Assembly: GCF_027498035.1 (NCBI RefSeq)
Contig: NZ_CP114978.1
Coordinates: 434,001-498,000, forward strand
Source of the DNA: Pseudoxanthomonas sp.
GTDB lineage: Bacteria > Pseudomonadota > Gammaproteobacteria > Xanthomonadales > Xanthomonadaceae
Direction of reading: 5' to 3'
Length of the DNA: 64,000 nt
Part shown: positions 56,283-64,000 of the stretch, piece after piece
Position numbering within the stretch: position 1 is the first letter of the stretch
Layout: the number at the start of each line of letters is the position of its first letter
Position numbers and translations under genes: made by a program
Notes under the pieces: generated by a model
What the model saw: only the letters and a program-made list of their open reading frames with translations
Told to the model about the DNA's origin: nothing
Database searches by the model: none

Positions 56283-56999
56283 ATGCGTATGCAACCGAAT
56301 CCGTTCCTGTCCCGCGCGATGCTGTGCGGCGTGCTCTCGGCCATGCTGCTGGGTGGTTGCGCCACCTATACCGGACAGACCAACGATCCAAACGATCCAA
56401 ACCGCACCCGCAACAACGCCCTGATCGGTGCGGGCATCGGCGTGGCGGTGGGCCTGCTGAGCGGGCACGACGCGACTTCGCGTCGCCAGCACGCCTTGAT
56501 CGGTGCCGGCGTGGGTGGCCTGGCCGGTGGCGCCATCGGTGTTTACCAGGACCGTCAGGAAGCGGAGCTGCGTCGCCAGACCGCCGGAACCGGCATCAAC
56601 GTCAGCCGCGATGGCGATGTGATCAAGCTCAACCTGCCGGACGGCGTGACCTTCGACTTCGGCAAATCGACGCTGAAGTCGCAGTTCTACCCGGCGCTCA
56701 ACAACGTGGCCGCCACGCTGAAGGAGTACAACCAGACCATCGTGGAGGTCAGTGGCCATACCGACAGCATCGGTAGCGACGCCGCCAACCAGACGCTGTC
56801 CGAAGCGCGGGCGAACTCGGTCGGTGATTACCTGATCGGCCAGGGGCTGATGCGCCAACGCTTCGAGATCGTCGGCATGGGCAAGCGCTATCCCATCGCC
56901 AGCAATGACACCGATGCGGGCCGTGCGCAGAACCGCCGTGTCGAGATCCGCGTGCTGCCGGTGGAACAGGAGACGTCCTCGCAGGTTCCGCGGGGCTGA
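56283..56999 (+). CDS. OmpA-family outer-membrane lipoprotein with glycine-zipper region
   Basis: 238 residues. A lipoprotein signal ends in LLGGC near residue 26. A glycine-zipper membrane segment follows (NALIGAGIGVAVGLLSG and HALIGAGVGGLAGGAIGVYQD), then a C-terminal OmpA/Pal peptidoglycan-binding domain. That domain has VTFDFGKSTLK and VSGHTDSIGSDAANQTLSEARANSVGDYL, with the conserved Asp and Arg. It tethers the outer membrane to the wall and resembles YiaD. GAGG precedes the ATG. An in-frame start nine codons upstream gives a less natural signal peptide. Confidence 0.9.
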   Translation: MRMQPNPFLSRAMLCGVLSAMLLGGCATYTGQTNDPNDPNRTRNNALIGAGIGVAVGLLSGHDATSRRQHALIGAGVGGLAGGAIGVYQDRQEAELRRQTAGTGINVSRDGDVIKLNLPDGVTFDFGKSTLKSQFYPALNNVAATLKEYNQTIVEVSGHTDSIGSDAANQTLSEARANSVGDYLIGQGLMRQRFEIVGMGKRYPIASNDTDAGRAQNRRVEIRVLPVEQETSSQVPRG

Positions 57000-57025
57000 G
57001 TCGTCCTGCAGAAAATCGACATGGG

Positions 57026-57050
57026 ACGGGCCGCACATTGCGGCCCGTTT
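57026..57050 (+). terminator. intrinsic terminator after the OmpA-like gene
   Basis: ACGGGCCGCA / TGCGGCCCGT is a perfect ten-bp stem with a three-base loop, followed by TT and a further T-rich stretch. Confidence 0.8.
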
Positions 57051-57178
57051 CCGTTTGGGCAAGCGGTTGAATTGATGGGTTTCCGGCAGGCCCGGTGATT
57101 TGGCCTTCAGGTGCGACGCAGAAGCTGCATGCTGCACTGCGTCATAATGGAGGTCGTATCGAATAAGGGAGACATGCC

Positions 57179-58399
57179 TTGGAACAGCCAATCATGACCG
57201 ACCTGGGGACGACCGCACCGGCCGTCTCCCGACGCGTGTACGGTCTGGTGCTGTTCGCGTTGTCCATGGGCGGCTTTGCCATCGGCATCGGCGAATTCGC
57301 TTCGATGGGCCTGATGCCGGATATCGCCCGCGGGCTGTCGATCTCCGAAACCCAGGTCGGCCACTTGATCAGCGCCTATGCGCTGGGCGTGGTGGTCGGC
57401 GCGCCGATCCTTGCGATCTTCGGCGCGCGCTTGCGCCGACGGACGCTGCTCTTGTTGCTGATGGTGTTCTACGCGCTGGGTAACGCGGCCAGCGCGTTCG
57501 CACCGAATTATCACGCCGCACTGGTGTTCCGTTTCATCGCCGGCCTGCCGCACGGCGCCTACTTCGGTGTGGCCGCGTTGGTGGCGGCCTCGATGAGCGC
57601 GCCCAACCGCCGTGCCGCGGCCGTCAGCCGGGTGCTGATGGGCCTGAGCGTGGCGATGCTGGTCGGCAATCCGCTGGCGACCTGGCTGGGGCAGGTTGCC
57701 AGCTGGCGCTATGCATTCGGACTGGTGGGGATGGTGGCGCTGCTGACGGTGGTGCTGGTGTTCCTGTTCCTGAAGCCCGACCCGGACGAGCCGCGCCAGA
57801 ATCCGTTGCGCGAGCTGCGTGCCTTCAACCAGGCGCAGGTCTGGTATGCGCTGGCCATTGGCTCGATCGGCTTTGCAGGCATGTTCTGCGTGTTCTCCTA
57901 CCTGGCGCCGACCCTGATCAATGTCACCCACCTCAGCGAGTCCTGGGTGCCGATGGCGATGGCGGCATTCGGCGTGGGCGGCATGATCGGCAACGTGGTC
58001 GGTGGCTGGCTGTTCGACAAGCTGCAGTTCCGCGCCGTGGTGGTGATGCTGGTGTGGTCGATCGTGGTGCTGATGCTGTTCCCGATGGCCGCGCATTCGC
58101 TGTGGACCATCCTGCCGGCGGTGGTCGCGGTGGGCACGATGGTCGGCCTGTCGCCGGCGTTGCAGACGCGGCTGATGGACGTGGCCTCCGGCGCGCAGAC
58201 GCTGGCCGCGGCCTCCAACCATGCGGCCTTCAATGTCGCCAACGCGCTCGGTCCGTGGCTGGGTGGGCTGGCCATTGGTGCAGGCATGGGTTGGACCGTG
58301 ACCGGCTACGTCGGTGCAGCCACGGCGCTGGTCGGGCTTGGGATCTACTTCCTGGCGCAGCGTTCGGAAGGACTCGCGCGGGCCGAAGCCTGCGCCTGA
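57179..58399 (+). CDS. MFS transporter (AraJ/YdhP-like, drug/sugar efflux type)
   Basis: 406 residues with 12 predicted membrane helices. Family features: GFAIGIGEFASMGLMPDIARGLSISETQVGHLISAYALGVVVGAPIL at the N-terminus, RFIAGLPHGAYFGVAALVAA near residue 120 (the antiporter helix), and PWLGGLAIGAG near 360. It is close to arabinose- and drug-efflux members of the DHA1 family. The frame opens at a TTG with AAGGGAGA well placed before it; an ATG five codons later (57194) is the alternative. Substrate unknown. The 264 bp after its stop hold no feature that I can support. Confidence 0.88.
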   Translation: MEQPIMTDLGTTAPAVSRRVYGLVLFALSMGGFAIGIGEFASMGLMPDIARGLSISETQVGHLISAYALGVVVGAPILAIFGARLRRRTLLLLLMVFYALGNAASAFAPNYHAALVFRFIAGLPHGAYFGVAALVAASMSAPNRRAAAVSRVLMGLSVAMLVGNPLATWLGQVASWRYAFGLVGMVALLTVVLVFLFLKPDPDEPRQNPLRELRAFNQAQVWYALAIGSIGFAGMFCVFSYLAPTLINVTHLSESWVPMAMAAFGVGGMIGNVVGGWLFDKLQFRAVVVMLVWSIVVLMLFPMAAHSLWTILPAVVAVGTMVGLSPALQTRLMDVASGAQTLAAASNHAAFNVANALGPWLGGLAIGAGMGWTVTGYVGAATALVGLGIYFLAQRSEGLARAEACA

Positions 58400-58663
58400 G
58401 GTTCTTCCTGCAAGCGCAGGACGAGTACCACGGGTGGGAAGGCGCTGAAGCGGCATCGAGCCGGGCACCTGATCGGCGGCAGGGATTCCGGGCCGCCGTG
58501 GGCATTCGCATTGCTGCGTCGCACGGTGCTTCTGGTGCGGGATCAAGCAAAATTCAGGGCCCACGTACCATTGGCCCGTGCGGTTGCGGTCTTTGGCCCG
58601 CAGATACGGGATGGCGCGACGGCATGAACATTCCTTCCTGTACGAGCCCTATGGATCCAGCCG

Positions 58664-59683
58664 ATGTCGAGTGAATCCCCGTCGTCCCGCGCGGCACCGA
58701 ACATCGTCTGCTTCGGTGAAGTGCTGATCGACATGCTGGCGCAGCCTCCGGTCGAGGGCCGTGCGCGCACGTTCGAACAGTACGCCGGCGGTGCGCCAGC
58801 CAACGTGGCCGTGGCGACGGCGCGGCTGGGCGCGCGCAGTGAGTTCGTCGGCATGCTCGGCAAGGACATGTTCGGCGACTTCCTGCAGGACGAACTGACC
58901 AGGGCCGGCGTCGGCATCGGCTATACCGTGCGCACCGACGCAGCCAAGACCGCGCTGGCTTTCGTGGCGCTGGATGAAACCGGCGACCGTAGTTTCAGCT
59001 TCTATCGCCCGCCGGCCGCGGACCTGCTGTTCCGCGAGGAACATTTTGAGGCGGCCTGCCTGGCACAGGCCGATGTCTTCCACTTCTGCTCCAACAGCCT
59101 GACTGATCCTGCCTGTGCGCAAGCCACGTTTGCCGGCGCTGCCCGCGCGCGCGATGCCGGCGCGGTGGTGAGCTGCGACCTCAACCTGCGGCCGGCGCTG
59201 TGGCCGGCCGATGTCGATCCCATGCCGACGCTGTGGCAGGCACTTGCACTGGCCGACCTGGTCAAACTTTCGCGCGAAGAGCTGCAGTTCCTGGCGCGTG
59301 CTCCGGACCAGGAGGATGTCGTAGTCCAGCGGCTGCTCGTCGGCCGCACGCAGCTGGTGGTGGTCACCGACGGTGGCGGTGACGTGACCTGGGCCACCCG
59401 CGATGCCGAGGGCAAGGTCGCATCCTTCGCCGTGCAGGTGCGCGACACCACCGCGGCAGGCGATGCCTTCGTCGGCGGATTGCTCGTGCGCTTGGTCGAG
59501 CTGGGTGGCGCGGGGCAGGGCTTTGCCGGCTTCTGCGCCGATATCGAACGGCTGACCCAGGCCATCCGGTTCGGCGCGGCGGTCGGTGCGCTGGCGGTGA
59601 CCCGGAAAGGCGCCTTTGCCGCCATGCCCGACCGGTCCGACGTCTTGTCCTTGCTCCAGGAATCCAATGAAGACAGCCACTGA
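58664..59683 (+). CDS. PfkB-family sugar kinase, probably fructokinase
   Basis: 339 residues of ribokinase fold. Seen: NIVCFGEVLIDMLAQPP at the N-terminus, YAGGAPANVAVATARLGARSEFVGMLGKDMFGDFL near residue 40, and the anion-hole signature VRDTTAAGDAFVGGLL near 265, with Ala for the usual first Gly (AAGD). Its stop overlaps the next gene by 17 bases. The partner is an AGE-type isomerase/epimerase, which suggests fructose 6-phosphate formation from fructose released by that enzyme. Specificity is inferred. Confidence 0.85.
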   Translation: MSSESPSSRAAPNIVCFGEVLIDMLAQPPVEGRARTFEQYAGGAPANVAVATARLGARSEFVGMLGKDMFGDFLQDELTRAGVGIGYTVRTDAAKTALAFVALDETGDRSFSFYRPPAADLLFREEHFEAACLAQADVFHFCSNSLTDPACAQATFAGAARARDAGAVVSCDLNLRPALWPADVDPMPTLWQALALADLVKLSREELQFLARAPDQEDVVVQRLLVGRTQLVVVTDGGGDVTWATRDAEGKVASFAVQVRDTTAAGDAFVGGLLVRLVELGGAGQGFAGFCADIERLTQAIRFGAAVGALAVTRKGAFAAMPDRSDVLSLLQESNEDSH

Positions 59684-60875
59684 GCCAGACTTCCGTTCCG
59701 CCGCGTTCCTGCGCAGCCACATCGCGCAGACGATGGCCTTCTACCATCCGCGGGACATCGATCCGCGCGGCGGATTCTTCCAGTATTTCAAGGATGACGG
59801 GACGGTGTACGACGCCGGCCATCGTCACCTGGTCAGCAGCACGCGCTTCGTCTTCAACTACGCCATGGCCTGGCGTGAGTTCGGGGACCCGGCGTACCAC
59901 GCGGCCATGCTGCACGGCCTGCGTTACCTGCGCGAGGTGCATCGCAATCCACTGGCAGGCGGCTACATCTGGACGCTGCGCGACGGCAAGGCGGAAGACA
60001 GCACCAACCACTGCTATGGCGTGGCATTCGTGCTGCTGGCCTATGCATGCGGCCTGAAAGCCGGCGTGGAAGACGCGCGTGCATGGCTGGACGAAACCTG
60101 GCAGCTGCTGGAACAGCGCTTCTGGGATGCCGGAGCAGGTTTGTATCGCGATGAAGCCGACGCCGACTGGAACTTCAGCAGTTACCGCGGCCAGAACGCG
60201 AACATGCACATGTGCGAGGCCATGCTGGCGGCCTACCAGGCCAGCGATGATCGCCGCTATCTGGAGCGTGCCTTGCTGCTGGCCGACCACATGACGCGCC
60301 GGCAGGCGGCCAAGGCCGATGGCCTGGTGTGGGAGCACTACGACACTGACTGGAACGTGGACTGGGACTACAACAAGGACGATCCCAAGCACCTGTTCCG
60401 CCCATGGGGTTTCCAGCCCGGCCACCAGACCGAGTGGGCCAAGCTGCTGTTGATCCTGGACCGTGAGCTGAAGGGTGCGGTGGAGTGGCTGGTGCCAACC
60501 GCGCGCCATCTGTTCGACACCGCCCTTGCATGCAGCTGGGATGAGGTCAACGGCGGCATGGCCTATGGCTTCGCACCGGATGGTTCGGTCTGCGACGACG
60601 ACAAGTACTTCTGGGTGCAGGCTGAAAGCCTGGCCGCCGCGGCGCTGCTGGCTCAGCGCACGGGTGATGACGTGTACTGGCAGTGGTACGGCAAGCTGTG
60701 GCAGTACGCCTGGGCGCACATGATCGACCATCGATACGGTGCCTGGTATCGCATCCTGCGCGCGGACAACAGCAAGTACAGCGACGAGAAGAGCCCCGCC
60801 GGCAAGACCGATTACCACACCATGGGCGCCTGCTACGAGGTGTTGGAGTCGCTGCGCGCGCACGGCCAGCCTTGA
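59667..60875 (+). CDS. AGE-family sugar isomerase/epimerase
   Basis: 402 residues of (alpha/alpha)6 barrel typical of N-acylglucosamine 2-epimerase, YihS-type mannose isomerase and cellobiose 2-epimerase. Family residues are visible: STRFVFNYAMAWREFGDPAY near residue 55, NANMHMCEAMLAAY near 180 and HLFRPWGFQPGHQTEWAKLLL near 240 (active-site His), and TDYHTMGACYEVLE at the end. Translational overlap with the sugar kinase gene suggests that mannose or glucose is isomerised to fructose and then phosphorylated. Which sugar is used is not clear from sequence. Confidence 0.85.
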   Translation: MKTATEPDFRSAAFLRSHIAQTMAFYHPRDIDPRGGFFQYFKDDGTVYDAGHRHLVSSTRFVFNYAMAWREFGDPAYHAAMLHGLRYLREVHRNPLAGGYIWTLRDGKAEDSTNHCYGVAFVLLAYACGLKAGVEDARAWLDETWQLLEQRFWDAGAGLYRDEADADWNFSSYRGQNANMHMCEAMLAAYQASDDRRYLERALLLADHMTRRQAAKADGLVWEHYDTDWNVDWDYNKDDPKHLFRPWGFQPGHQTEWAKLLLILDRELKGAVEWLVPTARHLFDTALACSWDEVNGGMAYGFAPDGSVCDDDKYFWVQAESLAAAALLAQRTGDDVYWQWYGKLWQYAWAHMIDHRYGAWYRILRADNSKYSDEKSPAGKTDYHTMGACYEVLESLRAHGQP

Positions 60876-60993
60876 TACGCGCGACCGGGGTTCCTGGGCC
60901 GTATTGATCGGGGGTGCGGAGGCCTTCTGGAGTCGTCTCCGCGGATTGGTCAGCGCGTTCGTCGGAGCTGTGGCGATGAGGGCGCCGCCGGGC

Positions 60994-61019
60994 GGGTTCA
61001 ATTCCCCCCACCTCCACCA
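60994..61019 (+). repeat. inverted copy of the tmRNA 3' terminus
   Basis: These 26 bases (GGGTTCAATT, then CCCCCCACCTCCACCA) are identical to the last 26 bases of ssrA but lie on the opposite strand, 114 bp beyond its 3' end. At 60910-60916 on the same strand is GGGGGTG, identical to the tmRNA 5' end and able to pair with the CACCTCC of the copy. It may be a remnant attachment site of an element that integrates in ssrA, inverted or rearranged later. It is not an intact tRNA. Confidence 0.75.
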
Positions 61020-61068
61020 GATTGGCGGTGAACCCAAAGCGTCGCTTCGTGGCGCATTCTCGAGCAAC

Positions 61069-61107
61069 AAAAAAGCCGGAAGCCATTCTTCAATGGTCTT
61101 CCGGCTT
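61069..61107 (-). terminator. ssrA terminator
   Basis: In the minus direction AAGCCGGAAG pairs with CTTCCGGCTT around an inner CCATT/AATGG stem, followed by TTTT. It lies about 25 bases beyond the tmRNA 3' end. Confidence 0.92.
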
Positions 61108-61132
61108 CCTTGTGTCTTGCGACAACAGCATT

Positions 61133-61533
61133 TGGTGGAGGTGGGGGGAATTGAACCCCCGTCCGAAGGCACTCCATCCCCGGTACTACATGCTTAGCTC
61201 ACCGTTGGATCTCGCCCTGGAGCAGCACGGTGTGCAAAACGCACCCCAGGACCAGCCTGTTTTGGTTAAGCGATGACTGACAGGCAGCCGTCAAAGCCGG
61301 TTCCGTGATAATGACCCTACATCCACGAGCACGGGCACAAGTGGTTTCGGGGGTTCGCCTTAGGCGGCTGTAGAACTACAACTCAACACTGCTGTTTAGG
61401 CGGCGAGAGCGAAGTCCGAACCGTAGTTGTCGTCGTTGGCAACTAGAAGTTTGCAGCTGGATTTACGAGGAAAGCTACCCCCTCGGCATGCACCAGGTAA
61501 TTTCGCAACCCCCGTCGAAGCCAGTGCACCCCC
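61133..61533 (-). ncRNA. ssrA: transfer-messenger RNA (tmRNA)
   Basis: It rescues stalled ribosomes by trans-translation with SmpB. The 5' end GGGGGTGCACTGG (from 61533) pairs through GGGGGTG with CACCTCC near the 3' end, where CCA is encoded (61133-61135). The T-arm GGGGG-TTCAATT-CCCCC and the 5' GCTTCGACGGGG element are standard. The internal tag reads ANDDNYGSDFALAA then TAA, with tag codons from 61440 down to 61399. That makes a 14-residue degron, longer than the ten templated residues of E. coli but of xanthomonad type. Open frames across this gene are spurious. Confidence 0.97.
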
Positions 61534-61571
61534 GGTTTCGAACAAGGTCGGAAGATCATCCCGATGCGTGC

Positions 61572-61600
61572 AGTGTAGGGGCGCGGGACACCTGTCACAA
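61572..61600 (-). promoter_or_regulatory. sigma-70 promoter of ssrA
   Basis: On the minus strand TTGTGA (61600-61595), a 17-base spacer and TACACT (61577-61572). It places the start about 30 bases upstream of the mature tmRNA 5' end, leaving a short leader for RNase P. Confidence 0.75.
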
Positions 61601-61694
61601 GGCGTGCGACGCAGCGCGGTTAGCCTGCGGTTGCGTGGCCGAGCGTCGTTGGGGCCGGCGTTGGTGATGACGCATCCAGGATGGGAGATCCGAC

Positions 61695-64000
61695 ATGGCC
61701 AGCAAACGACCGGCACGCCCCCGCGCGGCCGCCAAGACTCCGGCAGCAAAGAAGACGGCGACAACGGCCGCGAAAACCGCGCGCAAGGCGGTCAGGAAGG
61801 CCTCTGGGCGCGCCGCGGCGCCCCAAGGCGCGCCCGCGCCCGTCGGCGCCCTGGCCAGCAGCGGCTACATGGCCGGGGCCCAGGGGCAGGCGATGACCGT
61901 GGTGTACATCCACGGCATCGGCAACAAGCCGCCGGCCGAGGTGCTGCGCTGCCAGTGGGACCAGGCGCTGTTCGGGCGCGCCATGGGCGAGCGCACGCGA
62001 ATGGCCTATTGGGTGGATCGCCAGCGCTATCCGGTCCCCGAGGCTGGCACCTGCAGCGATCGCGATGAGGGTCCGACCATCAGTCAGTCCGAGCAGCGCG
62101 TGCTGTCGACCTTCGGCCTGGCGCCGGCCGGTGGCGACCTGCATGCGCTGGTGGAGGCACTGGCCGGAACACCGCAGGAGCGCGCGAAGCTCGAGGCGAT
62201 CCTGGCCGACGTGCAGGCAGGCGCGGCGCCGGATGCGGCACTGGGGCCAGGCGCGCGCGGCTTATGGTCAGGCCTGAACGAGATCCTGCTGCGGCTGGTG
62301 TCGGCGGCCTTGCTGCAGGACGTGCATGACTTCTTCTTCGTGCCGGCACGACGCGAGGTGATGGAGCGCAGCCTGCGCGAGCGATTGATGGCGGGCGGCG
62401 GGCCATTCGTGGTCGTGGCCCATAGCCAGGGCTCGATGATCGCCTATGAGGTCTTGCGCAAGCTCAAGGCTGCCGAGTGCGACGTGGCGCTGTTCCTGAC
62501 GATTGGATCGCCGTTGGGGTTGCCGGCGGTGCGCAGCATGTTCAAGCAGGACATCAAGAAGAAAAAGCTGCCGTTCCCGCCGTGTGTGCGGGCCTGGTAC
62601 AACGTCGCCGACCGGCTGGATCCGGTTGCGCTGGACGGTGACCTGAGCGATGACATCGAAGGCGCTGGCGATCGTTTCACCAATTTCACAGGGAGCAGGA
62701 TCAACCCCGACGCGCCGCGTAATCCGCATTCGGGCTCCGGCTATCTGTCGATTCCCCAGGTGCGCAGCCATGTGCGTGCGGTGGTCGGCACTGGTTTCGA
62801 CCAGCCAGTCACCAGCACGGTGGTGCTCAAGGACCTGTCCGATAGGATGGAAGCGCATGGCAGTGCGATGCGCCATGAAGTACTGATCGAGCTGGACCAG
62901 CTTCCCGCCGGCATGCGACCGACGCAGGCGCGCCAGGCCCTGGTCGATCAGATCCGCGCCCTGGCTGCACCGGAAACCGGCCTGTCCGGCGAGGCGCTGG
63001 ACGAGGCGATCTGGCTGGAAGATTCGATGGAGCGTTTCGTCTCGGCGCAGCTCACGCGCTTCGAGATCGAGTCGCTGCGCAGCCAGTACAGGACGCTCAA
63101 TTTCAAACGCCTGTGGCGCGACGCCGGCAAGCGGGCGCTGCTGGACCGCTCGCGTAGCGTGATCCAGGCCGATGCCGCGCAGAACGCCTATCACGCGCTG
63201 GGGCAGGGGATCGGCTGGGCGGTGCTGGATACGGGGATTGCCGCCGGACACCCGCATTTCCATGAGGCTGGCGTGCGCGATGTCGTGGTGGCGCAATGGG
63301 ATTGCACGGTGCGCGGGCGTCCACGCGAACTCAGGCGCAGTGACGGCCGCGACTTCAGTCACCTGGACAAGGCGGGGCATGGCACGCATGTGGCCGGGAT
63401 CATCGCTGGCCATTGCTCGGCGCCATTGCCGGGTGGTGACGGCAAGACGTGGGTGGATTTCACCGCAATCGCGCCACAGGCGCAGCTATACGGTTTCAAG
63501 GTGCTCGACGACCAGGGCAATGGCCGGGATTCCTGGGTGATCAAGGCCATCCAGCAGGTCGCGCGGATCAATGACGAGGCCGGCCAGTTGGTGATCCATG
63601 GCGTCAACCTGAGCCTGGGCGGCTGGTTCGATGCGGAAAGCTATGGCTGTGGCTTCACGCCGCTGTGCAATGAACTGCGCCGGCTGTGGCGGCAAGGCGT
63701 GGTGGTCGTGCTGGCGGCGGGCAACGAAGGCCTGGCCTGGCTGATCCAGCAGGACGGCATGGCGCTGGCGGCCAACATGGACATGACCATCGGTGACCCG
63801 GCCAACCTGGAGGAAGCCATCGCCGTGGGTTCGGTGCACAAGACCAATCCGCGCAGCTACGGCGTGTCGTATTTCTCTTCAAAGGGGCCAACGGCCGACG
63901 GGCGCTGCAAGCCGGACGTGGTGGCGCCGGGCGAGAAGATCATCTCGGCGCACTTCGGCTACAAGGCCAGGGATCGGAGCACCTGGATGGTGGAAATGAG
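61695..64000 (+). CDS. alpha/beta-hydrolase - subtilisin (S8) protease fusion protein, 3' end outside window
   Basis: 768 residues are visible and the frame is open to the window end. Residues 1-50 are Lys/Ala/Arg-rich without a signal peptide. Residues about 65-355 look like a serine hydrolase: VVYIHGIGNKP (His73-Gly), the nucleophile elbow VVAHSQGSM with Ser244, YNVADRLDPV with candidate acid Asp306 or Asp309, and NPHSGSGYL with candidate His345. After a helical linker comes an S8 domain: AVLDTGI with Asp512, HGTHVAGI with His562, LAAGNEG with oxyanion Asn677, and GRCKPDVVAPG near 737. The catalytic Ser region lies beyond the window. GGGAG precedes the ATG. It is divergent from ssrA. The fusion suggests a cytosolic effector or processing enzyme; its role is unknown. 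Confidence 0.85.
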   Translation, partial: MASKRPARPRAAAKTPAAKKTATTAAKTARKAVRKASGRAAAPQGAPAPVGALASSGYMAGAQGQAMTVVYIHGIGNKPPAEVLRCQWDQALFGRAMGERTRMAYWVDRQRYPVPEAGTCSDRDEGPTISQSEQRVLSTFGLAPAGGDLHALVEALAGTPQERAKLEAILADVQAGAAPDAALGPGARGLWSGLNEILLRLVSAALLQDVHDFFFVPARREVMERSLRERLMAGGGPFVVVAHSQGSMIAYEVLRKLKAAECDVALFLTIGSPLGLPAVRSMFKQDIKKKKLPFPPCVRAWYNVADRLDPVALDGDLSDDIEGAGDRFTNFTGSRINPDAPRNPHSGSGYLSIPQVRSHVRAVVGTGFDQPVTSTVVLKDLSDRMEAHGSAMRHEVLIELDQLPAGMRPTQARQALVDQIRALAAPETGLSGEALDEAIWLEDSMERFVSAQLTRFEIESLRSQYRTLNFKRLWRDAGKRALLDRSRSVIQADAAQNAYHALGQGIGWAVLDTGIAAGHPHFHEAGVRDVVVAQWDCTVRGRPRELRRSDGRDFSHLDKAGHGTHVAGIIAGHCSAPLPGGDGKTWVDFTAIAPQAQLYGFKVLDDQGNGRDSWVIKAIQQVARINDEAGQLVIHGVNLSLGGWFDAESYGCGFTPLCNELRRLWRQGVVVVLAAGNEGLAWLIQQDGMALAANMDMTIGDPANLEEAIAVGSVHKTNPRSYGVSYFSSKGPTADGRCKPDVVAPGEKIISAHFGYKARDRSTWMVEM

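Noticed and set aside
60910..61019. A tRNA gene (for example selenocysteine tRNA) on the plus strand
   Set aside because: The ends pair as an acceptor stem, but the T-stem has a mismatch, the length is 110 bases and no D-arm or anticodon arm could be drawn.
59364..61276. Open frames reading WWRWGELNP across the tmRNA 3' end and its inverted copy
   Set aside because: This peptide is a well-known artefact of translating tRNA/tmRNA 3' ends. The underlying DNA is ssrA and its repeat, not a coding gene.

Overview
The window is high-GC DNA, densely packed on both strands, from a gammaproteobacterium of the order Lysobacterales (Xanthomonadales). The best fit is Pseudoxanthomonas, Stenotrophomonas, Xanthomonas or a close relative. 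This rests on several things: a methionine synthase split into two adjacent proteins, the very large NAD-glutamate dehydrogenase, a kynurenine-to-quinolinate gene set, a fruBKA-porin operon under a LacI-type FruR, GTAG-type REP elements like those of Stenotrophomonas, and a tmRNA with the tag ANDDNYGSDFALAA. The genus is an inference.

Layout. 0-4.4 kb: a squalene/phytoene-synthase-like protein, the run yidD-pyrC-M23 peptidase (minus), and DksA with a long Lys/Ala/Pro tail. 4.4-9.4 kb: a methionine unit (minus) of an ArsR-methyltransferase regulator, metH N-terminal part and metH C-terminal part, with a near-perfect 26-bp palindrome at the regulator's start. 9.4-12.5 kb: an acyl-CoA dehydrogenase and a secreted multidomain nuclease. 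12.5-17.8 kb: a TetR regulator, membrane-fusion lipoprotein and RND pump (minus). 18-25.3 kb: NAD-glutamate dehydrogenase, NAD kinase, a cytosolic 5'-nucleotidase and a small membrane protein. 25.5-31.6 kb (minus): a DUF2939 protein, heme oxygenase with its TonB-dependent receptor, a DUF2461 protein and exonuclease I.

31.6-39.3 kb: the fructose PTS (fruB, fruK, fruA, porin; minus) with divergent fruR. fruA carries a one-base frameshift near its 5' end in this sequence. 39.3-45.5 kb: a kynurenine operon (minus) of carbonic anhydrase, 3-hydroxyanthranilate dioxygenase, a FUSC membrane protein, kynureninase and kynurenine monooxygenase. 45.5-50.6 kb: endonuclease VIII, a low-GC acetyltransferase, and a tightly overlapped run asnS - three small proteins - PaiB-like protein - atypical SDR (minus). 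50.8-54.6 kb: an A-type Fe-S carrier, rpsF-rpsR-rplI, and dnaB preceded by a DnaA box. 54.7-60.9 kb: photolyase, an OmpA-like lipoprotein, an MFS transporter, and a fructokinase/AGE-epimerase pair.

60.9-64 kb: ssrA (tmRNA, minus) with an inverted copy of its 3' end just downstream. Divergent from it is a large gene that runs off the window and encodes an unusual fusion: a Lys/Ala-rich tail, an alpha/beta-hydrolase domain and a subtilisin-type protease domain. That fusion is the least explained item here. No CRISPR array, tRNA gene, insertion sequence or phage module was seen.
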